Assembly: GCA_016794245.1 (NCBI GenBank)
Contig: JAEUKR010000039.1
Span: 62,001 to 126,000, forward strand
Source: Caedimonas sp.
Lineage (GTDB): Bacteria; Pseudomonadota; Alphaproteobacteria; Caedimonadales; Caedimonadaceae
DNA: 64,000 nt
Direction of reading: 5' to 3'
Shown here: one piece after another, positions 10,905 through 19,766 of the stretch
Layout: each line of letters begins with the position of its first letter
Numbering within the stretch: position 1 is the stretch's first letter
Made by a program: the position numbers and the translations under genes
Notes under the pieces: generated by a model
What the model was told of the DNA's origin: nothing
Database searches by the model: none
Seen by the model: the letters and a program-made list of their open reading frames with translations, nothing else

Positions 10905-11050
10905 ACCTCTTGCATAACCTATACTATATCTGGCGGATGCTTTTGGCGTTAAAAGCTCGCTTGAAATCCTCACGTACCTCATGTGCACTGCGGTTTCTCG
11001 TTCGCTTTTGCCTAAAAATCCCCACGCCATATCTGGTTCTGCAAGGGGTC
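10904..11050. repeat. Family B MITE-like element, full length (147 bp)
   Basis: The ends are GACCTCTTGCATAACC and GGTTCTGCAAGGGGTC, with TA on both sides. The TA on the left plus the first G of the element form the TAG stop codon of the ccmF-ccmH fusion. The interior contains the CTCACGTACCTCATG core and CTTTTGCCTAAAAATCCCCA. Confidence 0.9.
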
Positions 11051-11113
11051 TAATGTCAGACAGGAAAAAGAAAAGATTTGCTCTGACCGGTTCTTTTGCC
11101 CAGATAGTCCGGA

Positions 11114-12019
11114 TCATGAATAAGTCCTGCTTTCCTTGGCTTTATGGATGATAAAGTCACGGAAGGCTGAAATGCGTTTTGAGGTTTTCAGTTGCTCAGG
11201 ATAGATAATATAGTTCTGGATGTAGCCCAGATCGTATTCAGGCAAGATCTCGACCAGATCCGGTTCGTCTTTTACGATGTAACGGTTTAAAACCGCCATG
11301 CCCAGACTTGCCTTAACGCTTTGTAAAATCCCGTAAAGATTGTTAATCATCAGATAAGGCTCTCTCATGGTTCCGAACTTCGCGCCCGCATGAAGGATAA
11401 CGTTCGATTTTGTCATTTGATGGGGTGTTTCATGTCCATAAACAATCAGGTCGTGGGTATCAAGGTCTGAAATTTTCAGGGGTACGCCGTTTTTCTCCAG
11501 GTAGGTACGGCTTGCGTAAATCCGCAGTTTAAGAGGCGGCAAAGGCGTGGCGATCAAATCCGATTGCGTCGGTTGTTGGCAAGAAATGTTTATATCGGCT
11601 TCTCGCATGTTTAAATCGACTTCATCTTCATCATCCCGCAGAAGAAGATTGAGACGCATATGAGGATAGAGCGACATGAATTCCTTCAGATGGGGTACGA
11701 TCCACATCGAACCAAAAGCCACTGAGGACGCGACTTTAAGGGCGCCATAAGAGTTGCCGCGGCTTTCGTTCATGAGAGCTTCCGTCAAGGCAAGCTTGGC
11801 GAACACTTCCTTGGCGGACTGGAATAAAAGGTCTCCTTGCGTTGTCAGCATAAGGCCTCTTGTATGGCGATGAAACAGGGGAATCCCCAGGGATTCTTCT
11901 AATGCGTTGATTTGACGACTGATGGCAGATTGACTCACGTTCATTCGTTCAGCCGCTTTCGTGAAGCTTCCTGCTTGAGCAACCGTGTGAAAAATCCTTA
12001 ATTTGTCCCAATCCATCAT
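11114..12019 (-). CDS. LysR-family transcriptional regulator
   Basis: This 301-residue protein has an N-terminal winged helix (KLRIFHTVAQAGSFTKAAER, then MNVSQSAISRQINALEESLG) and a C-terminal periplasmic-binding-like effector domain (from about residue 90). The target genes cannot be deduced. It is transcribed away from dnaE and is not part of a metabolic operon here. It is not closely similar to the two LysR paralogues at 27-30.5 kb beyond the shared family fold. Confidence 0.9.
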   Translation of the reverse strand: MMDWDKLRIFHTVAQAGSFTKAAERMNVSQSAISRQINALEESLGIPLFHRHTRGLMLTTQGDLLFQSAKEVFAKLALTEALMNESRGNSYGALKVASSVAFGSMWIVPHLKEFMSLYPHMRLNLLLRDDEDEVDLNMREADINISCQQPTQSDLIATPLPPLKLRIYASRTYLEKNGVPLKISDLDTHDLIVYGHETPHQMTKSNVILHAGAKFGTMREPYLMINNLYGILQSVKASLGMAVLNRYIVKDEPDLVEILPEYDLGYIQNYIIYPEQLKTSKRISAFRDFIIHKAKESRTYS

Positions 12020-12234
12020 AAGTTTAAAGTATCCCCCAGTTTTGTCTTTATATAATACGTATTGATATTTTTGTACACCCGATGCTGGCGCTGTGACGTT
12101 GATATTAAAAATATTGCCTCGATTTTATAATTATGATTGCCCTGATTTTGTAATTGTGATTACGATCATCAGGATTACTCGCTTGATGCCCGTCGCCTTG
12201 CAGGATCTGAGGGCGAGGAGGTTATAAGGTTACT
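12020..12234. other. Spacer between lysR and dnaE
   Basis: AT-rich upstream region of the divergently placed LysR gene. I see no gene or clear promoter motif. It continues into a family A repeat that reaches to just before the dnaE start. Confidence 0.5.
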
Positions 12235-12336
12235 GGACTTTGGGGTGTGTCCCGCTCACGTTCTTTCTTGGGCGCTGCGCAAGGATCACCGCGCGTCCAT
12301 GTCCCTCCTCACCGTTTGAAAGACGAAAAGGGTATT
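12235..12336 (+). repeat. Family A repeat directly upstream of dnaE
   Basis: A diverged copy: GTCCCGCTCACG, then GGGCGCTGCGCAAGGATCACC, then the right end TTTGAAAGACGAAAAGGGTA. It is open in the dnaE reading frame, which makes the dnaE frame appear 38 codons longer than expected. Confidence 0.75.
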
Positions 12337-12360
12337 GCATTCTTTTTTCTGAGGGTATTT

Positions 12361-15300
12361 GTGAATCACGCTCCTTTCGTTCATTTATGTGTTCATTCGG
12401 CATATTCTCTTGCGGAAGGCGCGATCAAAATTCCTGAGCTGATTGCGCGGTGCAGGCAAGATCGGATGCCCGCGGTGGCGTTGACAGATACGAGCAATCT
12501 CTTCGGTGCGCTGGAATTTTCCAAAGCGGCCGCATCCGAAGGTGTGCAACCGATTATCGGCTGCCAGATTCGTACCAGCCTGAGAATTGAGGATCCGCGC
12601 CATCAGGAACTTCGTCTCCCTGGCGTTCTTCCCCCCTGTGATAAACTTGTGTTGCTGGTTCAGGATGAAGAGGGATACAGGAATTTGATGAAGCTGGTGA
12701 GTCAGGCTCACTTGAAACACGCTCATAATCCTCATATCCTTTTTGATTGGTTGGTGGAATGTAACGCGGGTCTCATTGCTCTTTCAGGAGGGTTGGAAGG
12801 TGGAGGGGCGCAACTTTTGCTGAAAGGGCAAAAACAGGCGGCTTTAGAGTTTTTCCGGGTTCTTGGTAATATTTTTCAGGATCGTTTTTATATCGAGATC
12901 ACCCGCCATGGCTGGTCAGACCAAAGAGAAAGCGCAATCGAAGACGACCTGATTCAGCTTGCCTATGATCTGCATCTTCCCCTTGTCGCGACCAACGAAG
13001 CTTTTTTTATCGATGAATCCATGTATGAAGCCCATGATGCCTTGCTTTGTGTGGCTTCAGGTTCTTATGTCAGTCAGCAAGATCGACGCCGTGTGACACC
13101 CCGTCATCGTCTGCGCTCTCCTCAGGAGATGGTGGATCTCTTTCAGGATCTGCCAGAGGCAATAGAAAATACGCTTGTTATCGCGGGGCGTTGCGGCTTT
13201 ATGGTCGAGCCGCGCAAGCCCATGCTTCCCCCGTTTCTCTGTGAGCGTGCAGAACCGGACGAGTTGGCCTTTCAAGCACGCGAAGGACTTGAGAAGCGTC
13301 TGGATGATCAAGTTTTTACGTCTCAGATGACAGAACAGGAGAAAGAGAAATATAGAAAGGATTATGCGCAAAGACTTGAACAGGAAATCGAAATTATCTC
13401 GCGCATGGGCTATGCCGGATATTACCTGATCGTTGCAGATTTTATCAAATGGGCGAAAAGCCAGCATATTCCCGTAGGTCCCGGACGCGGATCTGGCGCA
13501 GGGTCGTTGGTGGCCTGGGCGCTGACCATAACAGATATCGACCCGATTCGTTTTGGATTGTTGTTTGAACGCTTTTTAAATCCTGAGCGCGTCTCTATGC
13601 CCGATTTTGATATCGATTTCTGTCAAGAGCGTCGCGATGACGTGATGAGGTACGTACGCGATAAATACGGTCAGGATCGGGTGGCTCAAATCAGCACCTT
13701 TGGAAAACTGCAAGCTCGTGCGGTCATTCGCGATGTGGGGCGTGTCCTGGGGATGCCGTATGGTCAGGTTGATCGTCTGTCAAAAATGATTCCCAACAAT
13801 CCGACCAATCCCGTTACACTGAGGCAAGCGTTTGAGCAAGACACTCAATTACAACAAATAGCAAGGGAAGACACAACGGTTCAGCATCTTTTGGACATCG
13901 CCATGAAGTTGGAGGGACTTTATCGTCATGTCTCAACACACGCTGCCGGCATTGTGATCGGCAATCGTCCCCTGGATGAGATTGTTCCGCTTTATTACGA
14001 TGGCAAAAGCCAGATGCCGGCCACACAATTTAATATGAAAGATGTTGAAACTGTGGGTCTGGTGAAATTCGATTTTCTGGGGTTGAAGACGCTTACCATC
14101 ATTCAAAAAACGATAGATTTGATCAAGCATCGCGGTGTCGAGATTAATATCTCTACGATTCCGCTCGACGACAGCAAAACGTTTGACATGTTAAAACGGG
14201 TGGAAACCGTGGGAATTTTTCAGGTTGAAGGAGCGGGGATGCGTGATGTCCTGCGTCGTATGCAACCTTATCGTTTTGAAGAATTGATTGCCCTTGTCGC
14301 TCTTTACAGGCCTGGCCCTATGGACGATATTCCCCGCTATCTCGCGTGCAAGCATGGGCAAGAGCCTGTCAATTATGGTCATCCTCTGATCGAGGGTATT
14401 CTCAGGGAAACCTATGGCGTCATGGTTTATCAAGAGCAGGTCATGCAGATTGCCCAGGTCATGGGAGGATATACGCTTGGCGGTGCGGATCTTTTACGAC
14501 GCGCCATGGGAAAGAAAATTAAAAGCGAGATGGATGCGCAACGTCAGATTTTTGTGGATGGCGCCAGGAAAAACGGAATTGCAAAGGAACTTGCTTCTCA
14601 AATTTTTGATCAAATGGCCAAATTTGCGGGTTATGGTTTCAACAAATGTCATTCAGGCCCGTATGCGCTCATTACGTACCAGACCGCTTATTTAAAAGCG
14701 AATTATCCAGTCGAGTTTATGGCGGCGACGATGACGTATGATATGGGCAACACCGATAAACTGAATATGTACCGTGAGGAGCTTGTCCGGTTGGGAATTC
14801 CGCTCTTGTCGCCTGATATCAATCGCTCTTTTGCGGATTTTCAAGTAGAAAATGCGGACGATGGCGAAGCCTGCATCCGTTACGCGCTTGCGGCCGTCAA
14901 GAACGTCGGAGAAGGCGCTATCAAGGAATGGGTTCAGGAGCGCGCGCGGGGCGGACCCTTCAAAGACCTGATTGATTTTGCCCGTCGTCTTGACAGCAGG
15001 ATCGTGAACAAGCGCATGTTGGAAAATCTGATTTGTGCGGGGGCTTTTGATTCGCTGAATTCCCATCGTGCCCAGTTATTTGAATCGGTGGACATTATCA
15101 TGAAATATCTTGGTGAAGCGGGAATAAAGAAAGCCAACAACCAAAGTACTTTGTTTGATTCAGGCGAAACAGACGATGGGAGTCCCATTATTAAATTTCC
15201 CCAGGTTTTGCCTTGGTCAACGCTCAAGCGTTTACAGAATGAGTTGGAAGCGGTTGGGTTCTATCTTTCATCTCATCCTTTGGATGCTTATGGGACGGCT

Positions 15301-15843
15301 TTGGAAAAACTTAATCTGACGCCCTCTTCTTTTCTACATGGGATGGGACAGCATCAGGCGAGCATTTCCATCAATATGGCGGGCGTGGTCATCAGCAAAA
15401 AAGAGCGTTTGAGCAAAAATGGTTCTCGCTTTGCCTTTGTGACGCTTTCTGATTCTTCAGGGATTTTTGAAGTCGCTGTTTTCTCGGAACAATACGTACC
15501 CTCGCGTGAGCGTCTGGAGGCGGGCGCCATGATATTTATAAAAGTTTCAGGGCGTGTTGAGGGAGAGAACGTGCGGTTGACGGTCAATAGCCTGGAAGAA
15601 CTTGACGCGGTTCTTGATCGGCAATCTTCCTGTCTGGAAATTCATTTGACGGCGCAAGAGGCGTTGAATCCCCTGAAAAAAATATTCGAAGAAGCACAAA
15701 AAGGCAATGCCGCTATTAAAATCGTCATGAAACCCAATGACCGCAAAGTCACCTTAAGATTACCTCTGCGTTTTACGGTAAGTCCAGCTATGCGCGAGTC
15801 AATCGGTTTAATTCCAGGCATTGAACGTCTGAAAGACGTATAA
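12361..15843 (+). CDS. dnaE: DNA polymerase III alpha subunit
   Basis: The replicative DNA polymerase catalytic subunit. I place the start at GTG 12361 (VNHAPFVHLCVHSAYSL), because GAGGG lies 5 nt upstream and family N-termini begin just before the PHP-domain sequence FVHLCVHSAYSL. The frame is open 38 codons further, but those codons are repeat sequence. The resulting length is 1160 residues. Visible are the PHP domain, the palm catalytic motif MPDFDIDFCQERRDDV, the finger motif GPGRGSGAGSLVAWAL, a helix-hairpin-helix region (CAGAFDSL) and the C-terminal OB fold (VVISKKERLSKNGSRFAFVT). No truncation is seen. Confidence 0.97.
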   Translation: MNHAPFVHLCVHSAYSLAEGAIKIPELIARCRQDRMPAVALTDTSNLFGALEFSKAAASEGVQPIIGCQIRTSLRIEDPRHQELRLPGVLPPCDKLVLLVQDEEGYRNLMKLVSQAHLKHAHNPHILFDWLVECNAGLIALSGGLEGGGAQLLLKGQKQAALEFFRVLGNIFQDRFYIEITRHGWSDQRESAIEDDLIQLAYDLHLPLVATNEAFFIDESMYEAHDALLCVASGSYVSQQDRRRVTPRHRLRSPQEMVDLFQDLPEAIENTLVIAGRCGFMVEPRKPMLPPFLCERAEPDELAFQAREGLEKRLDDQVFTSQMTEQEKEKYRKDYAQRLEQEIEIISRMGYAGYYLIVADFIKWAKSQHIPVGPGRGSGAGSLVAWALTITDIDPIRFGLLFERFLNPERVSMPDFDIDFCQERRDDVMRYVRDKYGQDRVAQISTFGKLQARAVIRDVGRVLGMPYGQVDRLSKMIPNNPTNPVTLRQAFEQDTQLQQIAREDTTVQHLLDIAMKLEGLYRHVSTHAAGIVIGNRPLDEIVPLYYDGKSQMPATQFNMKDVETVGLVKFDFLGLKTLTIIQKTIDLIKHRGVEINISTIPLDDSKTFDMLKRVETVGIFQVEGAGMRDVLRRMQPYRFEELIALVALYRPGPMDDIPRYLACKHGQEPVNYGHPLIEGILRETYGVMVYQEQVMQIAQVMGGYTLGGADLLRRAMGKKIKSEMDAQRQIFVDGARKNGIAKELASQIFDQMAKFAGYGFNKCHSGPYALITYQTAYLKANYPVEFMAATMTYDMGNTDKLNMYREELVRLGIPLLSPDINRSFADFQVENADDGEACIRYALAAVKNVGEGAIKEWVQERARGGPFKDLIDFARRLDSRIVNKRMLENLICAGAFDSLNSHRAQLFESVDIIMKYLGEAGIKKANNQSTLFDSGETDDGSPIIKFPQVLPWSTLKRLQNELEAVGFYLSSHPLDAYGTALEKLNLTPSSFLHGMGQHQASISINMAGVVISKKERLSKNGSRFAFVTLSDSSGIFEVAVFSEQYVPSRERLEAGAMIFIKVSGRVEGENVRLTVNSLEELDAVLDRQSSCLEIHLTAQEALNPLKKIFEEAQKGNAAIKIVMKPNDRKVTLRLPLRFTVSPAMRESIGLIPGIERLKDV

Positions 15844-15878
15844 AGTGTAAGTATAAAGTATAAGATGTATGATGCATA

Positions 15879-16823
15879 ATGATGTATAAAGTACATACGC
15901 ATATCAGATCCCCCAATTATGAAGCGCGGTATCCTGATACAACTATTGACTTCCTGATCATGCATTACACAGCTTGCGATCTTGAGGCATCGCTTAAAAT
16001 TCTGACGGATCCCAACGCCAGACATCGCGTCAGCGCTCATTATCTTGTTGACGAGACAGGAGAAGTTTACGCCCTTGTGGATGAAGAATTTCGTTCCTGG
16101 CACGCGGGGAAGAGCGCATGGCGAGATCTTGCGGATATGAATAGTCGCTCTGTCGGCATTGAAATTGTTAATCCAGGTCAAGGCCCAAATTATCGGCCTT
16201 TTCCTCCCCTTCAAATGGAAAGCGTTGCGAGCCTTTCAAAAGAAATCATCACCCGATGGCGTATGGCTCCTCATCATGTTTTGGGGCATTCCGATATCGC
16301 TCCTGGACGGAAAGTGGATCCGGGTCCGCTGTTCGACTGGAAATGGCTTGCCGGGCATGGTGTGGGAGTTTATCCCGACATTCAGAAAAATCAGGAACGA
16401 CAAAGTCGGGAATGGAAAGGTCAGGAACGAAAAAGTGAAAAAGAGCCGCTTCCGCTTGATAAACGTAAAGAAAAACAGCTTGATATAATAAGGATTCAGC
16501 ATTTGCTTGCCCGATATGGGTATACTGTGCCGTTATCAGGAATTCTAGATCCTCAAACCCGGGCGGTTATAGAGGCTTTTCAAATGCACTTTTGGCCAGA
16601 GTCTATCCTTGAGAAGTTCCGTCTTATGGGTTGTCGCTCAGTCAAGGAGACGTTAGAGTCTAAGTCTCTTTATGTGGACGGAGGAAGTCGTGAGAGACAA
16701 CACCCCTTCAGCCTGAGCCTGGAAGACGAAGGGATTCTTGATGGCGAAACAAGCGCCGGGTTAATACGACGCCTGGAGTCTTTAATAGATTCTCTTGATA
16801 ACCAACCCTGCGCGAATCTCTGA
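15879..16823 (+). CDS. N-acetylmuramoyl-L-alanine amidase, AmiD-like
   Basis: A 314-residue peptidoglycan amidase. The N-terminal Amidase_2 domain (about 1-165) shows the zinc ligands of the family: FLIMHYTACD, HRVSAHYLVDETG and HHVLGHSDIAPGRKVDPG. A C-terminal region after residue 205 resembles a peptidoglycan-binding domain (HLLARYGYTVPLSGILDPQT, AVIEAFQMHFWP). There is no signal peptide, so export or a cytosolic recycling role is open. Between the two halves of the binding domain a segment (RQHPFSLSLEDEGI, 16694-16740) resembles the translated family A end and may be an in-frame insertion. It follows dnaE by 35 bp. Confidence 0.85.
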   Translation: MMYKVHTHIRSPNYEARYPDTTIDFLIMHYTACDLEASLKILTDPNARHRVSAHYLVDETGEVYALVDEEFRSWHAGKSAWRDLADMNSRSVGIEIVNPGQGPNYRPFPPLQMESVASLSKEIITRWRMAPHHVLGHSDIAPGRKVDPGPLFDWKWLAGHGVGVYPDIQKNQERQSREWKGQERKSEKEPLPLDKRKEKQLDIIRIQHLLARYGYTVPLSGILDPQTRAVIEAFQMHFWPESILEKFRLMGCRSVKETLESKSLYVDGGSRERQHPFSLSLEDEGILDGETSAGLIRRLESLIDSLDNQPCANL

Positions 16824-16887
16824 ATCGCTTAGGCGTTTTCATTTGGACTTCTTCAATAAAATTCCGTGACGCTCTTTTATGAAATAC

Positions 16888-17490
16888 TCATGAATCATTC
16901 TCAAGGTTTTTCTCTGCAAAACCCCAGTTCACCAAATGATCGAGAAAGACGTCGATATAATCGGCTCGACGGTTTTGATAATCGAGATAATAAGCGTGTT
17001 CCCATACGTCACAGGCTATAAGCGCCTTTTGGCCATGAAACATCGGCAGATCTGCATTAGCGGTCTTGGTGATTTTTAACGTGCCTTTTTCTTCCACAAG
17101 CCAGGCCCACCCGCTTCCGAATTGTGTCGTTCCCGCCTGTTTGAAGGCTTGTCTGAACTTGTCATACCCGCTAAAGTCTTTGTCGAGGCGTTCCAGGAGT
17201 TTGCCTGACGGCGTCCCGCCTCCATCTTTTTTCAGGGAATGCCAATAAAAGGTATGATTCCATACTTGAGCAGCATTGTTAAAAATGCCCGCTTTGGCCG
17301 GGTCTTTAGCGCTTGCGTGAATAATGTTCTCTAGCGTCTGGCCGTTTAGCTCGGTGCCTTCAACCAGCTTGTTTAAATTATCAACATAAGCCTGATGATG
17401 TTTTTCGTGATGAAAGTCAAGAGTATTGGCAGAGATATAAGGCTCTAACGCATTTTTTTCATAAGGCAGCGGGGGTAAGGTAAAAGCCAT
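16888..17490 (-). CDS. sodB: Superoxide dismutase, Fe/Mn type
   Basis: Detoxifies superoxide to hydrogen peroxide. The start is the ATG (MAFTLPPLPYEKNALEP) preceded by AGGAGG, which gives 200 residues; the frame opens seven codons earlier. Metal-ligand regions are FHHEKHHQAYV, NHTFYWHSL and CDVWEHAYYLDY. The AQVWNHTFYW context favours the iron-type enzyme. The frame ends 23 bp from the lptD stop on the same strand. Confidence 0.96.
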   Translation of the reverse strand: MAFTLPPLPYEKNALEPYISANTLDFHHEKHHQAYVDNLNKLVEGTELNGQTLENIIHASAKDPAKAGIFNNAAQVWNHTFYWHSLKKDGGGTPSGKLLERLDKDFSGYDKFRQAFKQAGTTQFGSGWAWLVEEKGTLKITKTANADLPMFHGQKALIACDVWEHAYYLDYQNRRADYIDVFLDHLVNWGFAEKNLENDS

Positions 17491-17513
17491 TTTTCCTCCT
17501 GATGATGTCAAAT

Positions 17514-19751
17514 TTAAAACGCCTGCACATTTGAGCCTGGTTCGTTCAGCACGCCAAAACTCTGTGAAAACTCCCCCAGATTTTTAAAGCTGATACGGAA
17601 CATATAAATAAGGCCAGGCTGCAGATCCCGATCAGCGTAAAATTTCTTGGTAAGCGTATTTGTAAACGTAAAACATTCATTATGATACGTCAATGAAATC
17701 CCTTGCGACAAGGTTTGAGAACGTTTCCCCATGTTTCGCGTTGTTGTAATGCTGGCCGACCAGTTGTCAAGAAAATCGGAGCTTAACGTCAATCGAATCT
17801 GCTTGCGTGAGTCGTCGTCAGGATTTTTCTTCAAGACAGGAAGATGAATATAATCCGTTGAAAAGCGCAAGATTGGCTTGCCTATGCTGGCGTTTGTTTC
17901 GTTACGGTGAAAGTGAAAAGTTGTTCGATCCAAAAGAAAACGCGTTTTGAACTGTAACCAGCCCTTGTAATTATATTTAAGCCTCGCCACAACGTCCGAT
18001 AACCGTTTGTCGAGACCTGTTTTGGCGAGATATTGCCCCGGATCTTGAAAAGCAAGACTTTGTCCCACGAAAAGACCTGTATTTCCAGTCTCGCCTGAGA
18101 ATCCGGCAAGGTTGACCCCGTAGTTAAAACGCGATCCTCCGTCAATTTGATCAAGTCCGGCAAAACGTGACTCGCTCATCACGTCTGTATCATTAAATTC
18201 GATAAAGAGGCTGTCTTCGTTGGGAAGTTTGGTGGGTTGGCTCAGGTTTGGTGCGCCCACAATCCCCATAACAGGCTCAAGCACAACCCGATAAGAGCGC
18301 CACTGCCGAAAAAAGGGATAATTCCACGTGGCGTACGCCTGCGGAAAAACCCGAAAGATATTCGCATTGTATTTTGTAAGGTTGTTAGGGGGATTATAAT
18401 TGTGAACTTCATAAAGATCGGTTCGAAGTTTGGCGCCAATCGTATACATATCTCCCCATGTTGAAACATAAGGTTTTTGCCAGCCGCTCGTCGCGGACAG
18501 ACGACCATACCGTGTTCCTTCCTGACGCGTCAGCACCAGACCGTCTCCGTCAATGCTCCATCGTCCTCCCCACGAATCAGGTTTGCCGAGGTAATTAACG
18601 GTGATCCAGGGCAGCAGGAAAGGAGTCGTCGCATTTTTGTCTCCTTCTCTCAATCCCTGAAAAGCATAGTTCTGAACACTGGCATAGCTTCGCCCCCAGA
18701 AACCTTCGCCATAAACGTTCGACGTCAGAAAGGTGCGCCCGGAGAGTCCCAGATGGGAATAACGTCTCAGGTAAGTTTGATCGCTGACGCGTTCGATACG
18801 AAAGCCGCCACGGATATGCTCCGTAAAGTTATATTTCGCTTCGGGGGCAACGTGCCATCGGACTCGATGGGATTCTTTTAATGTGTTCCCTTTATTGTCG
18901 ACGACTTTCGCGCCAGGATCGATGCTTCCGTCAAAACTGAATTGTCCTTTTTCAAGTCTTTGACGATATTGAACTGCTAAAACGCCATTCCCGTTTCCGC
19001 GAATCATCGGCGTCAGCGTTATATCTTTATCCTGGGAAATGACCCAGAAGTATTCCATGATGCCGAACCACCCCAGAGCTGTGGATTGGTTCATGGTTAA
19101 GCTTAGAAGGCCGCTACGCCTTTTGACGTTCGGGGCGGGATGACGCAGATAGGGCGTGTAGAAAGTCGGGATGCCAAACATTTCGATCAGGGCGTCCGTA
19201 TAATAAATATCCTGGGCTTTTTCATCGAAAACAACATGCTTGGCCTTGACTTGCCAAAAGGGAGGATTTTGAGGGTTTACCTTGCAAAGATTGCAGGGAG
19301 AGTAAACGGCATGGTCGAAGTGCGAGGTGTGAGCGTTTTCTCGTTCTCCGCGGTTTGCGACGAACCTGGCGTTATCGGACAGCGTCATGCGCACGCGGTT
19401 AACGAATCCCGTTTTCAGATCGCCGGTTAATTCGGCATAATCCACGTAAATAATCTCGCCTGATGGTTCATCAAGACGTACGTGTCCCGAGGCTGTCATG
19501 ATATCCGTTTTGTCATTATAGGTAACCACATCCGCCCGCAGTACACGACCTTCACGTTCGATTTCAACATGACCACGTGCCGTAATCGTTCCGGTTTCTT
19601 TTTCATGGATGATTTCATCCGCGTACAGAAGCGTATTCTCATCGTCTTTGGCGAGATGCCGATCAAGCATAGAGGCGTTCAACGTCAAGGCAGTCGCACT
19701 CAAGAGAAAAACAACAAAAGCAAAAAGAATGGTTCGGCTTATATGACGCAC
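17514..19751 (-). CDS. lptD: LPS-assembly protein LptD
   Basis: The outer-membrane beta-barrel that inserts LPS into the outer leaflet with LptE. The 745-residue protein has an N-terminal signal peptide (residues 1-27), then an OstA/LptA-like jellyroll domain (ADEIIHEKETGTITARGHVE, residues 45-150) and a long C-terminal barrel rich in alternating strands. It lies 15 bp downstream of lptG, giving the order lptF-lptG-lptD. Together with hldE, gmhA and gmhB it shows that the organism exports LPS with a heptose-containing core. Confidence 0.93.
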   Translation of the reverse strand: MRHISRTILFAFVVFLLSATALTLNASMLDRHLAKDDENTLLYADEIIHEKETGTITARGHVEIEREGRVLRADVVTYNDKTDIMTASGHVRLDEPSGEIIYVDYAELTGDLKTGFVNRVRMTLSDNARFVANRGERENAHTSHFDHAVYSPCNLCKVNPQNPPFWQVKAKHVVFDEKAQDIYYTDALIEMFGIPTFYTPYLRHPAPNVKRRSGLLSLTMNQSTALGWFGIMEYFWVISQDKDITLTPMIRGNGNGVLAVQYRQRLEKGQFSFDGSIDPGAKVVDNKGNTLKESHRVRWHVAPEAKYNFTEHIRGGFRIERVSDQTYLRRYSHLGLSGRTFLTSNVYGEGFWGRSYASVQNYAFQGLREGDKNATTPFLLPWITVNYLGKPDSWGGRWSIDGDGLVLTRQEGTRYGRLSATSGWQKPYVSTWGDMYTIGAKLRTDLYEVHNYNPPNNLTKYNANIFRVFPQAYATWNYPFFRQWRSYRVVLEPVMGIVGAPNLSQPTKLPNEDSLFIEFNDTDVMSESRFAGLDQIDGGSRFNYGVNLAGFSGETGNTGLFVGQSLAFQDPGQYLAKTGLDKRLSDVVARLKYNYKGWLQFKTRFLLDRTTFHFHRNETNASIGKPILRFSTDYIHLPVLKKNPDDDSRKQIRLTLSSDFLDNWSASITTTRNMGKRSQTLSQGISLTYHNECFTFTNTLTKKFYADRDLQPGLIYMFRISFKNLGEFSQSFGVLNEPGSNVQAF

Positions 19752-19766
19752 TTTTTATCCTTTCTC

